This document shows positions 24,128-32,506 of a DNA stretch of 47,562 bases, one piece after another. Source of the DNA: Pseudomonadota bacterium (lineage in GTDB: Bacteria; Desulfobacterota; Desulfovibrionia; Desulfovibrionales; Desulfovibrionaceae); the NCBI GenBank assembly GCA_018822105.1, contig JAHJLB010000003.1, forward strand, positions 1-47,562. Direction: 5' to 3'. The translations under genes were made by a program, and so were the position numbers. Within the stretch, counting starts at the first letter, position 1. Each line of letters opens with the position of its first letter. The notes under the pieces are model-generated. The model worked only from the letters and a program-made list of their open reading frames with translations. It did not search any database and was not told where the DNA came from.

Positions 24128-25293
24128 TCCGCATCGACGGACAGGACCGCACCGTGCTGGCCTGGATACCCGCCCGCGGCGGGTCCAAGGGCCTGCCCCG
24201 CAAGGCTTTGCTCGACCTCTGCGGGCGTCCCGTGCTGGCCTACACCATCGAGGCGGCCCTGGCCGCGCCGGGCATGGACCGGGTGCTGGTGAACACCGAC
24301 GACGAGGAGATCCGCGCGCTGGCCCTGGCCCTGGGCGCGGAGGTCCCCTTTCTGCGGCCCGCGCACCTGGCCCAGGACGACTCCGGCCTGGAGGGCGCGC
24401 TGGACTACCAGTGGGCCTGGCTTAAGCAGCACGAGGATTTCGCTCCGGACATCCACGTCGGCATGAGCCCCACCCACCCCTACCGCCTGCCCGGCAGCCT
24501 GGCAGAGGCTTTGCAGCTGGCGGCGGCCGATGAACTGGTGGTCAACGTGCGCAGCGTGGCGCCCACCCGGCTCGACCCGGCCAACTGCTGGCAGCGCGGC
24601 GCGGAGGGTCTGCGACGTTTTTTGCCTGCGGACGCGGCGGGCGGCCTGGGCGGTGTCCTGCAAAACCTTTTCGCCTTCAACGTGGTGCTGGAGTGCCGCC
24701 GCCACCTGTTCTATTCCGAGCGGCACCGCCGCCCCCTGCCCCTGGTGCTGTCTCCGCTGGAGGGCCTGGACCTGGACGAGCCCCAGGACCTGGACTTGGC
24801 CCGGCTGGCCCTGGCAGGACAGCGCCCGTCGGCTGCCCGCGCCTGCGGAGCCGAAGCCCAGGGCTGCCTGGTCGTGCTGGGCAAGGCCTTCCCCGCGCCG
24901 CAGGGGCCGGGACCACACCTGCTGCGCCACCCGGACTTTCCCGCCATCGGCGAAGCGGAGGTCGCGGCCTTTGCCCTTGAGTTGGCGCGCTCCGAGCGCG
25001 TGCTGGTGAGCGGCTGCCGCATTCAGGAGGACGCGCACCCCTACCGGCTGTTCCGCCAGGCCGAGGACGGCCGGCTGGACTATCTGCTAGACGTTCCGCA
25101 GGAGATCCGCGGGGCGCGCCAGCGCTACCCCGAGCTCTTGCGCTTCGTGCCCGGCCTCGTGGGCCTGCCCGAGGGCCTGCCGCTCGGCGTCCTGGACCAC
25201 CCCGAAGACTTCACCCTGTTCGAGCTGCCGCGCGAGCGCCTGCTGGACGCGGGCGACCCGCTGGAGCGGCTGGAGCTGCCCGGCCAGCGCTGA
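24124..25293 (+). CDS. CMP-acyl-sugar synthetase (acylneuraminate cytidylyltransferase family) with C-terminal extension
   Basis: 389 residues, against about 230 for a usual NeuA/PseF/LegF enzyme. Residues ~10-230 are a complete cytidylyltransferase: LAWIPARGGSKGLPRKAL (CTP-binding P-loop-like), TDDEEIRALA, MSPTHPYRLPGSL and LEGLDLDEPQDLDLA. They activate a nonulosonic acid as its CMP derivative, the donor for the Maf-type transferase in the same operon. The extra ~160 residues contain DAHPYRLFRQAEDGRLDYLL and RGARQRYPELLRF, which resemble the middle of the same family, suggesting a partial duplication. GTG at 24124 overlaps the previous stop. Which nonulosonic acid is used cannot be told. 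Confidence 0.88.
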   Translation: MIRIDGQDRTVLAWIPARGGSKGLPRKALLDLCGRPVLAYTIEAALAAPGMDRVLVNTDDEEIRALALALGAEVPFLRPAHLAQDDSGLEGALDYQWAWLKQHEDFAPDIHVGMSPTHPYRLPGSLAEALQLAAADELVVNVRSVAPTRLDPANCWQRGAEGLRRFLPADAAGGLGGVLQNLFAFNVVLECRRHLFYSERHRRPLPLVLSPLEGLDLDEPQDLDLARLALAGQRPSAARACGAEAQGCLVVLGKAFPAPQGPGPHLLRHPDFPAIGEAEVAAFALELARSERVLVSGCRIQEDAHPYRLFRQAEDGRLDYLLDVPQEIRGARQRYPELLRFVPGLVGLPEGLPLGVLDHPEDFTLFELPRERLLDAGDPLERLELPGQR

Positions 25294-25327
25294 TTTCCAC
25301 CACCCCATGCACCGCAGCGAGGAAAAC

Positions 25328-26401
25328 ATGCTTTCATCCGACCTGGACCGCATTGCCGACCGGGGCATCACCCTGGAACAGACCAGCTTTCCCTTCCAGC
25401 GCATCGCCATTTACGGCGCCGGGGGCCGGGGACGCGCCGTGGCCCGGCGGCTCCTGTCCCAGGGGGTGGCCGTGGAGTGCTTCTTCGACGGCGACCCGGC
25501 CAAGCGCGGCTTGCGCATCGACGGCCTGGAGGTGCTGGGGCGCGAGGACCTGCGGGGTCGGCCGGAGCTGCCGGTGCTCATCGCCAGCTTCTGGCGCGAG
25601 GACATCCTCTTTGAGCTGCGGGAGGGCGGCTTCCCCAACGAACTCTACTGGATGCGCCTGAGCAATTCCTACGTGCCGGATTTTCTGGAGCTCTACGGCA
25701 CGGAGGCCGAGAGGTTCCACAATCTCCTGGCTGACGAGGAGTCGCGCCTGGTGTACGCCTCCATCGTCAAGTCCGTGGCCCTGGGCAACGCGGGCTACCA
25801 CCGGGTTTCGCCCTACCCTCAGTATCGCCACCCCCTTGCGCTGCCCGCTCCGGGCGATGTGGTGGTGGACGGGGGCGCATTTTCCGGCGACACGGCGCAG
25901 ATGTTCCTGGGCGTCTGCCCGGACTGCCAGATCCACGCCTTTGAACCGGACCCGGTGGTGCATGCGCTGCTTGAGGCCAACATCGCCGCCAAGGGTCTTT
26001 CCGAGCGCGTGACCCCGCACCGGCTGGGGCTCTGGGAATCCAGCACCCGGCTCTCCTTCAGCCTGTCCGACAGCCAGGGCTCCCACATCACCGCCCAGGG
26101 CGGCGAGGCCGACGGCACCGTCATCGAGACCGTGGCCCTGGATGATTTCGCCACGCAGACAGGGAGCCGCATAGACTTCATCAAGCTCGACATCGAGGGT
26201 GCGGAGCTGGCCGCCCTGCGCGGGGCCGCCGGGGTCATCCGGAAGTTCCGCCCCAAGCTCCAGGTCTGCCTGTACCACAAGGCCCTGGACTGCGTGGAGC
26301 TGCCGCTCTTCCTCCTCGAGCTTGCCCAGGGCTACCGCTTCTACGTCGGCCACCATGGCTCCGCAGAAACGGACTCCGTGCTTTACGCCGTGCCGGAATA
26401 G
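25328..26401 (+). CDS. FkbM family methyltransferase with N-terminal Rossmann module
   Basis: 357 residues. Residues ~24-120 are the island's Rossmann module: RIAIYGAGGRGRAVARRLL, ECFFDGDPAKRG, GLEVLGREDL, PVLIASFWREDI, close to the PglD N-terminal pattern. Residues ~170-357 are an FkbM methyltransferase: VVVDGGAFSGDTAQMF (SAM loop), IHAFEPDP, IDFIKLDIEGAELAAL. FkbM enzymes are O-methyltransferases of polyketides and sugars. ATG at 25328 follows GAGGA; ATG 25307 is an alternative without a good binding site. Last gene of the plus-strand operon, followed by the bidirectional terminator. Confidence 0.88.
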   Translation: MLSSDLDRIADRGITLEQTSFPFQRIAIYGAGGRGRAVARRLLSQGVAVECFFDGDPAKRGLRIDGLEVLGREDLRGRPELPVLIASFWREDILFELREGGFPNELYWMRLSNSYVPDFLELYGTEAERFHNLLADEESRLVYASIVKSVALGNAGYHRVSPYPQYRHPLALPAPGDVVVDGGAFSGDTAQMFLGVCPDCQIHAFEPDPVVHALLEANIAAKGLSERVTPHRLGLWESSTRLSFSLSDSQGSHITAQGGEADGTVIETVALDDFATQTGSRIDFIKLDIEGAELAALRGAAGVIRKFRPKLQVCLYHKALDCVELPLFLLELAQGYRFYVGHHGSAETDSVLYAVPE

Positions 26402-26416
26402 CCTGCCCACGCTCAC

Positions 26417-26464
26417 CACGAAACAGCGCGGGCCATGTCTTTCGGCATGGCCCGCGCTTTCGTG
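26417..26464. terminator. Bidirectional Rho-independent terminator between converging operons
   Basis: Thirteen-bp perfect arms (26425-26437, AGCGCGGGCCATG; 26446-26458) around an eight-base loop, extended by outer CACGAA/TTCGTG pairing. Short T/A runs flank the stem. It lies in the 82 bp between the stops of the two converging operons, where a shared terminator is expected. Confidence 0.85.
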
Positions 26465-26483
26465 CGTGGATGCGGCGTGAATT

Positions 26484-27692
26484 CTACCGGGCGTACCAGG
26501 CCTCGACCTTCGCTATTGCCGCCAGCACGTCCGATATCTCCTGCTCGCCGTAGCGCTCGTTGACGTACAGGTTGAAGGAGCGGTCACGCATGGACAGGGC
26601 GTTCTTCGTCACGAAGTCGTCAGCGAAATAGCTCTTGGCGAAATCCCAGGAGTTGACCACGCAGCCGTAGTGCTCGCCCAGGCCGATGCCCTCCGCGGCC
26701 ACGGCGCGGGCGAACTCGGTCTTGGTGCAGGTGATGGCGCCCTCGTCCACCAGGATGGGGAAGTAGAAGGGCGAGCAGCCGGGGTCGGCCTTGGACGGAC
26801 GGCAGACGCGGCTGGCCCTGGGCAGCTCTGCGCACAGCCGCCGCAAAAACTCGCGCCGGGCGGCCACGGCCTCGTCCAGCCGCGCCAGGGACGCGATGCC
26901 GATGGCGCAGGACAACTCGTCGGTGTTGAAGTTCAAGGCCGGGAACAGGGCATGGCCGGGATCGCGCAGGTCCAGGTCCTTGCGCCAGGAGGGCTTGCCG
27001 CGGTCGGCGTGGGCCAGGGCCTGGCGGTACGTCTCCTCTGTGGGCGAATAGACAAGGCCCCCGCTGGCTCCGGCGGTGAGGGACTTGCGGTACATGGTGG
27101 AGAAGGCCGCGATGTCGCCGTAGACGCCCACGCGCCGGCCCTTCCACAACGCGCCCGGGGCCTGGCTGCAGTCCTCCAGCACCTTGATGCCGCGCGCGTG
27201 CGCCGCCTCCACCATCTCGTCGATGGCCAGGGGCTGGCCCGCGCTGTGCACGGCCAGCACGCCCGTGGTGCGGCTGGTGAAGCGGCTGGTCAGCTGCTCC
27301 AGGCCCATGTTGTAGTCGTCCGGGGCGGAGTCGGCCAGGACGGGCACCAGGCCGAGCATGATGATGCAGTTCAGCGGGCCGGAGTCCGTCACCGGGGAGA
27401 TGATGACCTCGCTGCCCTTGGGCAGGCCCAATGCGGCCAGGGCCACGAACACCGAGGCCGTGCCCGAGGACACGGCGTCGGCGAAACCGCCGCCCTGGAA
27501 CTCGGCGAAGCGGCGGCAGAACTCCTCCTCATAGCGGCCCTGGTAGGGCGGGTCCTCCTGGCGCGCGGCGTAGTGGTCCGCCGCCTCCAGAAGGGCCTGG
27601 CGCTCGGCCGGGCCAAAGGCCAGGCGCGGCGGCATGGGGGTCTTCCGGAGCTTTTCTCCGCCGTGGAGGGCGAGGGTCTGGCGGGTGGTCAT
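26484..27692 (-). CDS. DegT/DnrJ/EryC1/StrS family sugar aminotransferase
   Basis: 402 residues, typical length. PLP-site residues are visible: SSGTASVFVALAALG (phosphate loop), EDCSQAPGA with Asp174, and the Schiff-base Lys203 in FSTMYRKSLTAGASGG, a variant of the usual F-S-x-x-x-x-K motif. These enzymes transaminate keto-sugar nucleotides, for example on the way to amino sugars or nonulosonic acids. The formyltransferase at 30168 could act on the resulting amine. Last gene of the 18-gene minus-strand operon; its start overlaps the previous stop by 4 bp (ATGA). Confidence 0.92.
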   Translation of the reverse strand: MTTRQTLALHGGEKLRKTPMPPRLAFGPAERQALLEAADHYAARQEDPPYQGRYEEEFCRRFAEFQGGGFADAVSSGTASVFVALAALGLPKGSEVIISPVTDSGPLNCIIMLGLVPVLADSAPDDYNMGLEQLTSRFTSRTTGVLAVHSAGQPLAIDEMVEAAHARGIKVLEDCSQAPGALWKGRRVGVYGDIAAFSTMYRKSLTAGASGGLVYSPTEETYRQALAHADRGKPSWRKDLDLRDPGHALFPALNFNTDELSCAIGIASLARLDEAVAARREFLRRLCAELPRASRVCRPSKADPGCSPFYFPILVDEGAITCTKTEFARAVAAEGIGLGEHYGCVVNSWDFAKSYFADDFVTKNALSMRDRSFNLYVNERYGEQEISDVLAAIAKVEAWYAR

Positions 27693-28966
27693 GCGTTCTC
27701 CTTGGGCTCTGCCAGGGCCGCGTAGTCCGCGGCGGCGGCGTTGAAGATCTCGCGCAGGGCGGCGGCGTGCCCTGCGTAGGCCGGAACCCCGGCGGCCCAG
27801 CCCAGCACCTCGAAGGCGTATTCCTGCTGGTGCGCGGCCTCGGCCAGCACCACGAGCCGGAGCAGCCGCTCCAGGGGAGGGGCCTCGGAGGCGGGCGCGG
27901 CCAGGGGGTCGCGGAAATAGTAGGCGTCGGAGGCCACCAGCTGGCCCATGTGGTCGGCGCAGCGGGGGATGGTCGCCACATCCACCGGGCAGGCCGTGCG
28001 GCCCACCCCGCGCGCGCCAAAGGCGCTCAGGCCGAAGAAGCTCAAGCCCTCGGCGCGCAGGAACCGGTCGACCTCGGAAAAGAGCGGGATGCCCTTGTGG
28101 TACGGCGCGAACCAGACCTCGACCTTGGCCGCCAGCAGCCCCGGCAACAGCGAGCGGGCGCCCTTGAGCACCTCCAGCTCCGCGCCCTGCACGTCGAGCT
28201 TGGCAAAGTCCACCTCGCCCAGGCCCAGTTTGGGGGCCAGGTTGTCCAAGCAGTCCACCCGCACGGTGGTTTCAACAAAGCCCGCAAGCGTGTCCAGCAG
28301 GCCGGTGGTGCCCTCCGGGGTCTGATAGCGCAGGCGCCCGAGAAGCTCCGTGTTGAAGGGGAAGCAGGAACAGGCCAGCAGCGGGTCTGTGGTGTGAAAG
28401 GGAATAGTCCCCGGCGCGCTCCACAACCCCACCGGGGTCATGACGCAGCGCGCGCCCAGGAGCCTGGCCTTCTCCTCCACCCGGCGGCACTCCTCGGCGT
28501 CGGGGTCGAAGCCGTAGATGTCCAGCCGCTCCGGGTCCAGGTGCTCCCATTCCTGCGGCGCCGCTTCGGCCAACTCCTCTCGGGCGCCTATGTCCAGAAT
28601 GGTGATGCGCCCCGGCGCAAGGCCGCTGGCGAAGACGCGCCCGGCCAGGATGCGCACGGGCGAGGGGTCAAAGACAAGGAGGCGCTCCACCCCGGCCCGG
28701 GCCAGATCCGGCACGATGGCCCGGTAGTGCGTGGAGCAGACCACCACGGTTTGGCCCGCAGGGGCGAAGCCGCGCAGGAACTCCTCGCGCGTGAGCACCG
28801 GCAGGCCACGGAACTCCCCGGACTTGAAGCTGTCCACCAGGACCTTCACCTGCGCCAGGCGCCCGGCGGCGTCCAGGGCGTCCAGCAGTTCCCCGGCGCG
28901 GCCCCCGGCCCCGTAGATGCTGATCTCCCCGGCGGGGATCTCCTGTGCGGTGTTGATGAAACGCAT
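27689..28966 (-). CDS. FkbM family methyltransferase with Rossmann module and C-terminal helical domain
   Basis: 425 residues in three parts. Residues 1-105: MRFINTAQEIPAGEISIYG, GAGGRAGELLDAL, VLVDSFKSGEFRGLPVLTRE, TVVVCSTHY (Rossmann module). Residues ~115-350: ITILDIGAREEL, DIYGFDPDAEE, DFAKLDVQGAELEVLKGA (FkbM core). The end, ~370-420 (ERLLRLVVLAEAAHQQEYAF), is helical and has a clear counterpart in the 36798-38072 product. The SAM loop reads LDIGARE, as in that paralogue and unlike the DGGAFSG of the 25328 gene. Probably a sugar O-methyltransferase. Confidence 0.85.
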   Translation of the reverse strand: MRFINTAQEIPAGEISIYGAGGRAGELLDALDAAGRLAQVKVLVDSFKSGEFRGLPVLTREEFLRGFAPAGQTVVVCSTHYRAIVPDLARAGVERLLVFDPSPVRILAGRVFASGLAPGRITILDIGAREELAEAAPQEWEHLDPERLDIYGFDPDAEECRRVEEKARLLGARCVMTPVGLWSAPGTIPFHTTDPLLACSCFPFNTELLGRLRYQTPEGTTGLLDTLAGFVETTVRVDCLDNLAPKLGLGEVDFAKLDVQGAELEVLKGARSLLPGLLAAKVEVWFAPYHKGIPLFSEVDRFLRAEGLSFFGLSAFGARGVGRTACPVDVATIPRCADHMGQLVASDAYYFRDPLAAPASEAPPLERLLRLVVLAEAAHQQEYAFEVLGWAAGVPAYAGHAAALREIFNAAAADYAALAEPKENA

Positions 28967-28976
28967 CGACTGCCCC

Positions 28977-30146
28977 CTATTTGGCCGAGAGGCCGTCCTC
29001 TTCGCCGCGCCAGAGCAGGTGGCTCCAGGCGGTCTGCATGCCCGTGTTCAAAAAGCCCAGGAAACGCTCGTCGTCGTTGTCCGCTTCTCCACAAAGCCCC
29101 TCATAGGCCGCGGCCACCTCCTCGAAGCCCACGCGCGGCTGCCCGGCCAGGTTGGCCCGGCTGGACTCCAGGCGCGCCTGGAACAGGTTGTCCGAGGCGA
29201 AGGTGCGCGTGTCCGTGTTGCCGGGGCGGGCCGTGCGCGCGCGGTAGGCGTCGCAGACCGCATTGGCGCGGGTGGTGTAGACCGTGATCCGGGCGTCGCC
29301 ATAGGCGATGACAAAGGACAGGCGCTTGCGCGTGGCCTCCAGCCGCTCGTAGCCGCCCACGGGGTCCGGCGCGCCCAGGCAGTGGCAGAACAGCGCGCAG
29401 GGCCTGCCCGCCGCATCAAACAGCCTGCGCCAGAGCTGGAGGTTGTAGACCAGGCCGTTGTGCGCCATCTCGGCGAGCACGCCGTTGGCCACAACGCAGT
29501 CAATCTCCGGCTGGAAATCCGGACTGGGCAGCATGTACTTCCACCAGGGCACATGGACCACGCTGCCCGGCGCGATGGAGCCGAAAGCCGAGAGCGGGCG
29601 CGGGTCCGTGGCCAGCTCGGCCACGGGCAGGCCAAAGGCGTGGAACAGGTGGTTCTGGGCCAGGTAAAAGCCCTGGGTGATGTCCACGGCCATGACCCCG
29701 TACCCGGCCTGGGCCAGCAGGGCCGAGGTCAGCCCGCTGCCCGGCCCGGCCTCCAGGATGGTGCCGCCCTCTGGGAACAGGGCCTGAATGGAGCGCAGAT
29801 GGAATACCGCGCCGATGAGGGTGCCCAGCGAGGCCTGGCGGCAGCCGTAGCGCTTCCCGGTCAGATCCAGGGTGCGGCTGGCGGCCTGGCGAAGCAGCTC
29901 GAATTCGGCCCTGGTGAAGCCGCCCAGGGCCTCGTCGTAATAGAGCCGGGCGCGGCCGGTGTTCATGCCGCAGATGAAGCGCACCAGCTCGCGCTCTTCG
30001 CGCACGCACACGGGGTACGACCCGCCGGTGAAGGTCACGGGCATGGCCGCCTGGAGCAGATAGTTGGAGCGGCAGGAAGCCTGGGCCTCGGCCTGGGCCT
30101 CGTCATAGTCCTGGATGGTCAATGTCTGGGCCACCTTTTTGGTCAT
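28977..30146 (-). CDS. SAM-dependent methyltransferase, paralogue of the 18656-19792 product
   Basis: 389 residues. SAM loop TILEAGPGSGLTSALLAQAG, then VMAVDITQGFYLAQNHLFHAFG, VVHVPWWKYMLP and IDCVVANGVLAEM. The F-Y-L-x-Q-x-H-L and P-W-W-K/R motifs match those of the 18656 gene in the other operon. The N-terminal ~120 residues (with RARLYYDEALGGFTRAEFELL) do not match a domain I recognise. ATG at 30146 has GGAGGG upstream. Likely acts on the island's glycan; the substrate is unknown. Confidence 0.78.
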   Translation of the reverse strand: MTKKVAQTLTIQDYDEAQAEAQASCRSNYLLQAAMPVTFTGGSYPVCVREERELVRFICGMNTGRARLYYDEALGGFTRAEFELLRQAASRTLDLTGKRYGCRQASLGTLIGAVFHLRSIQALFPEGGTILEAGPGSGLTSALLAQAGYGVMAVDITQGFYLAQNHLFHAFGLPVAELATDPRPLSAFGSIAPGSVVHVPWWKYMLPSPDFQPEIDCVVANGVLAEMAHNGLVYNLQLWRRLFDAAGRPCALFCHCLGAPDPVGGYERLEATRKRLSFVIAYGDARITVYTTRANAVCDAYRARTARPGNTDTRTFASDNLFQARLESSRANLAGQPRVGFEEVAAAYEGLCGEADNDDERFLGFLNTGMQTAWSHLLWRGEEDGLSAK

Positions 30147-30167
30147 GGGCGCAACCCTCCGTCGGTT

Positions 30168-30809
30168 CTATTCGTAAAGCTTGGTGCCGTACCGGGCGGC
30201 AAAGGCCACCGGATCCGCGCGGTACTCGCGCCCCAGTTCGGCCACAAAGGCCACCGGGGTCTGCCAGCGCTGGGGGCACAGGGCCAGGAGCCGGTCGCTC
30301 ATGCGCCTGTTGTGGAAGGAGCCCGCACCCTCAAGGCTCGACTGCGGAACGCGCGGCGCCGTTCCGGCGGCTATGGCCTCCCACCACTCCATGAACAATC
30401 GCTCCAAGGCGTCCATGAGAACATCCCAGGAGCTTTGCAGGGTCTCGTCCAGGCCAAGGGGCACCGCCTGGCGCACGATGACCTCGCCGGTGTCCACCCC
30501 GGCGTCTATGCTGTGCAGGGAAACCCCCTTGGGGGTGTCCTCGAAGAAGCTCCAGACGTTGCCCATGAGCCCGCGGCCCCAGGGCAGGTAGGTGTTGTGC
30601 AGGTTGATGATCCGGCCCGCGAAGGCGTCCACCACCGGGGGCTTGATGATGGGCCCGTAGCCGTGGATGACCATGAAGTCTGGCGCCAGCTCCTGCGTCA
30701 GCTCCGGGGTCAGCGGGCCGGAATATTCCGAAACCCTGCCGGCGCAGGACGTGAGAAAATCCTTGATGCGGCTGGTGCGCGGGGCTCCGGTCAAAAGCAG
30801 GACATGCAT
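30168..30809 (-). CDS. Formyltransferase family protein (probable sugar N-formyltransferase)
   Basis: 213 residues with the formyltransferase catalytic triad: Asn69 and His71 in INLHNTYLPWGRG and Asp106 in SIDAGVDTGEV. Family members use N10-formyltetrahydrofolate to formylate an amine. The short length, without the C-terminal tRNA-binding domain of Fmt, and the glycan context favour an amino sugar as acceptor, perhaps made by the aminotransferase at 26484. ATG at 30809 has AGGAGG seven bases upstream and overlaps the previous gene by 19 bp. Confidence 0.85.
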   Translation of the reverse strand: MHVLLLTGAPRTSRIKDFLTSCAGRVSEYSGPLTPELTQELAPDFMVIHGYGPIIKPPVVDAFAGRIINLHNTYLPWGRGLMGNVWSFFEDTPKGVSLHSIDAGVDTGEVIVRQAVPLGLDETLQSSWDVLMDALERLFMEWWEAIAAGTAPRVPQSSLEGAGSFHNRRMSDRLLALCPQRWQTPVAFVAELGREYRADPVAFAARYGTKLYE

Positions 30810-32506
30810 CGGCGCTCCTCCTGTTGGGCCGGGCTGGTGCGGTCCCCGGACCTGATCTCGTCGAAGAAGGCTGCCATGCGCCCGGCCAACCGCGCGGTGG
30901 AAAGCTCCTCGGCAAAGGCATCGGCGGCCCGGTGGTAGGCCGAGCGGTCGAAATTCCGCAGCAACTCCCCGGCCCGGGGCCACTGGTCCGTGGGCAGCGC
31001 CAGGCCGATGCCGTTGTCGGCGACAATGGATGCCAGGTACTCGGTTTCCGGCGAGGCCAGCACCGGCACCCGGGCCTCCAGAAAGGCGAAGACGGCGAAG
31101 GGCAGGTGGGTGCGCGTGTACTCCACCTCCACGCGGTCGATGCGCCGGCACATCCAGCCGAAATCGTAGGCCGGCAGACGCTCCATGAGCGTGTCATAGG
31201 GCGTCAGGCCGTGGTACTCGAAGAGCGGGTTGGCCGCTGCCAGCTCCCGCAGTTGGTCGAAATCGTGGCCGCTGCCCAGGTCCATGGGGTTGATCACCGT
31301 GAAGTGCACGCCCTGGGCCGTGAGCCGCTCGATGGGCTCCAGGATGCAGGACAGGGGATAGCCCATGTGCACGGTCACCAGCGGATCGGTGTACAGGGAT
31401 ACAATGCTGACCACGTGCGGCCTGCCCGAGCGGACGGAGTAGCGCTCCGGCAGCGGCTCTTGCACGGGGTCGATGGGGTGCAGCACCTTGAGGGCCTTGA
31501 TGCGGCAGCCGTGGCGCGCGCCGTAGCGCTCGTTCAGGTGCTCCGGGTGGCGGTGGAGCATGCCCGCCGCGCCGGTGAGCACCACATGCTCCAGCGGCTC
31601 CACCCGCTCTTCGTCCAGGCCGTAGCGCGCCAGGAAGACCTCGGCGAAACCCCGATCCTCAAGTATCTGCGACAGGAAAGTGTCGTGCATGGTGACCACC
31701 GGCCCGGCCGAGACCCCCACGCAGCGGGCCACGAAGCCAAGCGTCACATGGAACACAGGGACAAGGGCCAGGCCGAAGGCGTACCGGGCCAGCAGGCGCG
31801 GGGCCAGGAGCCGCAGCGCCTCGAAGGACGGGGCCTGATGCAGCCAGTCCACAAAGCCTTCCGGCGCCAGCCTTTCGATGGGCCGGGAGATCTGGGCGTT
31901 CCTGCGGGCCAGAAGAGCCACGCGCCAGCCCTGGCGGCGCAGCTCCTTGAGCAGGCTCAGGTTCGCGCCGCAGAGGTCCGGTTCGATGAGGCAGAGGGTC
32001 TTGTCGCCGGGCGCAAAACATCTCTCCAGCTCCGGAACCAAACGGTCGGCCTCGGCCTGTATGCGCCGCATGGCCTCCAGGCGGTCCGCATCGTCCGCAT
32101 AATCGCGCACAATCTGGCGCAGGGCGCTGATGCGCCCGCCCGGCAGGCCGGACAAACGCCCGCGCATGGCCGACTCATAGGTGCAGGTCATGAGCAGGGC
32201 GTGCTGCGGGTCAGCGGCCACGGCCTGGGGTGCGGGCAGCAGCGCATGGCCATGGAACCCGCCTGGGGCCTGGGCCGAGCCGTCGGTGAAGACCACCCGG
32301 TGCCGGGCCAGGCTCGCGCCATGCTCAACGGCCAGACGGCGCGACACGGAGCCGCACCCGGACAGCAGCACGCGGCGGCCAGGGGGAAGCCCGTCCAGGT
32401 GCCGCGCAACGATGCGCGCGCGGATGTCCTCGAACTCGGCGTCCACGGCCAGGGCCACGGCCAGGTCGGCCCGGACGTCAGGCTCGGCGATCATTTCCCT
32501 GAGCAC
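30791..32506 (-). CDS. Modular glycosyltransferase-like protein with N-terminal Rossmann module
   Basis: 571 residues, same plan as the 19782 product. N-terminal module: RRVLLSGCGSVSRRLAVEHG, VVFTDGS, ALLMTCTYESAMRGRLSG, RISALRQIV. Then a GT-B-like body: TLCLIEPDLCGANLSLLKEL, HVVSIVSLYTDPLV, HFTVINPMDLGSGHDF, LPAYDFGWMCRR, FAFLEARVPVLASPETEY and DNGIGLALPTD, the last resembling donor-site motifs of glycosyltransferases. GTG at 32506 has AAGGAG five bases upstream and overlaps the upstream gene by 16 bp; ATG at 32494 is poorly preceded. Donor and acceptor are unknown. Confidence 0.7.
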   Translation of the reverse strand: MLREMIAEPDVRADLAVALAVDAEFEDIRARIVARHLDGLPPGRRVLLSGCGSVSRRLAVEHGASLARHRVVFTDGSAQAPGGFHGHALLPAPQAVAADPQHALLMTCTYESAMRGRLSGLPGGRISALRQIVRDYADDADRLEAMRRIQAEADRLVPELERCFAPGDKTLCLIEPDLCGANLSLLKELRRQGWRVALLARRNAQISRPIERLAPEGFVDWLHQAPSFEALRLLAPRLLARYAFGLALVPVFHVTLGFVARCVGVSAGPVVTMHDTFLSQILEDRGFAEVFLARYGLDEERVEPLEHVVLTGAAGMLHRHPEHLNERYGARHGCRIKALKVLHPIDPVQEPLPERYSVRSGRPHVVSIVSLYTDPLVTVHMGYPLSCILEPIERLTAQGVHFTVINPMDLGSGHDFDQLRELAAANPLFEYHGLTPYDTLMERLPAYDFGWMCRRIDRVEVEYTRTHLPFAVFAFLEARVPVLASPETEYLASIVADNGIGLALPTDQWPRAGELLRNFDRSAYHRAADAFAEELSTARLAGRMAAFFDEIRSGDRTSPAQQEERRCMSCF

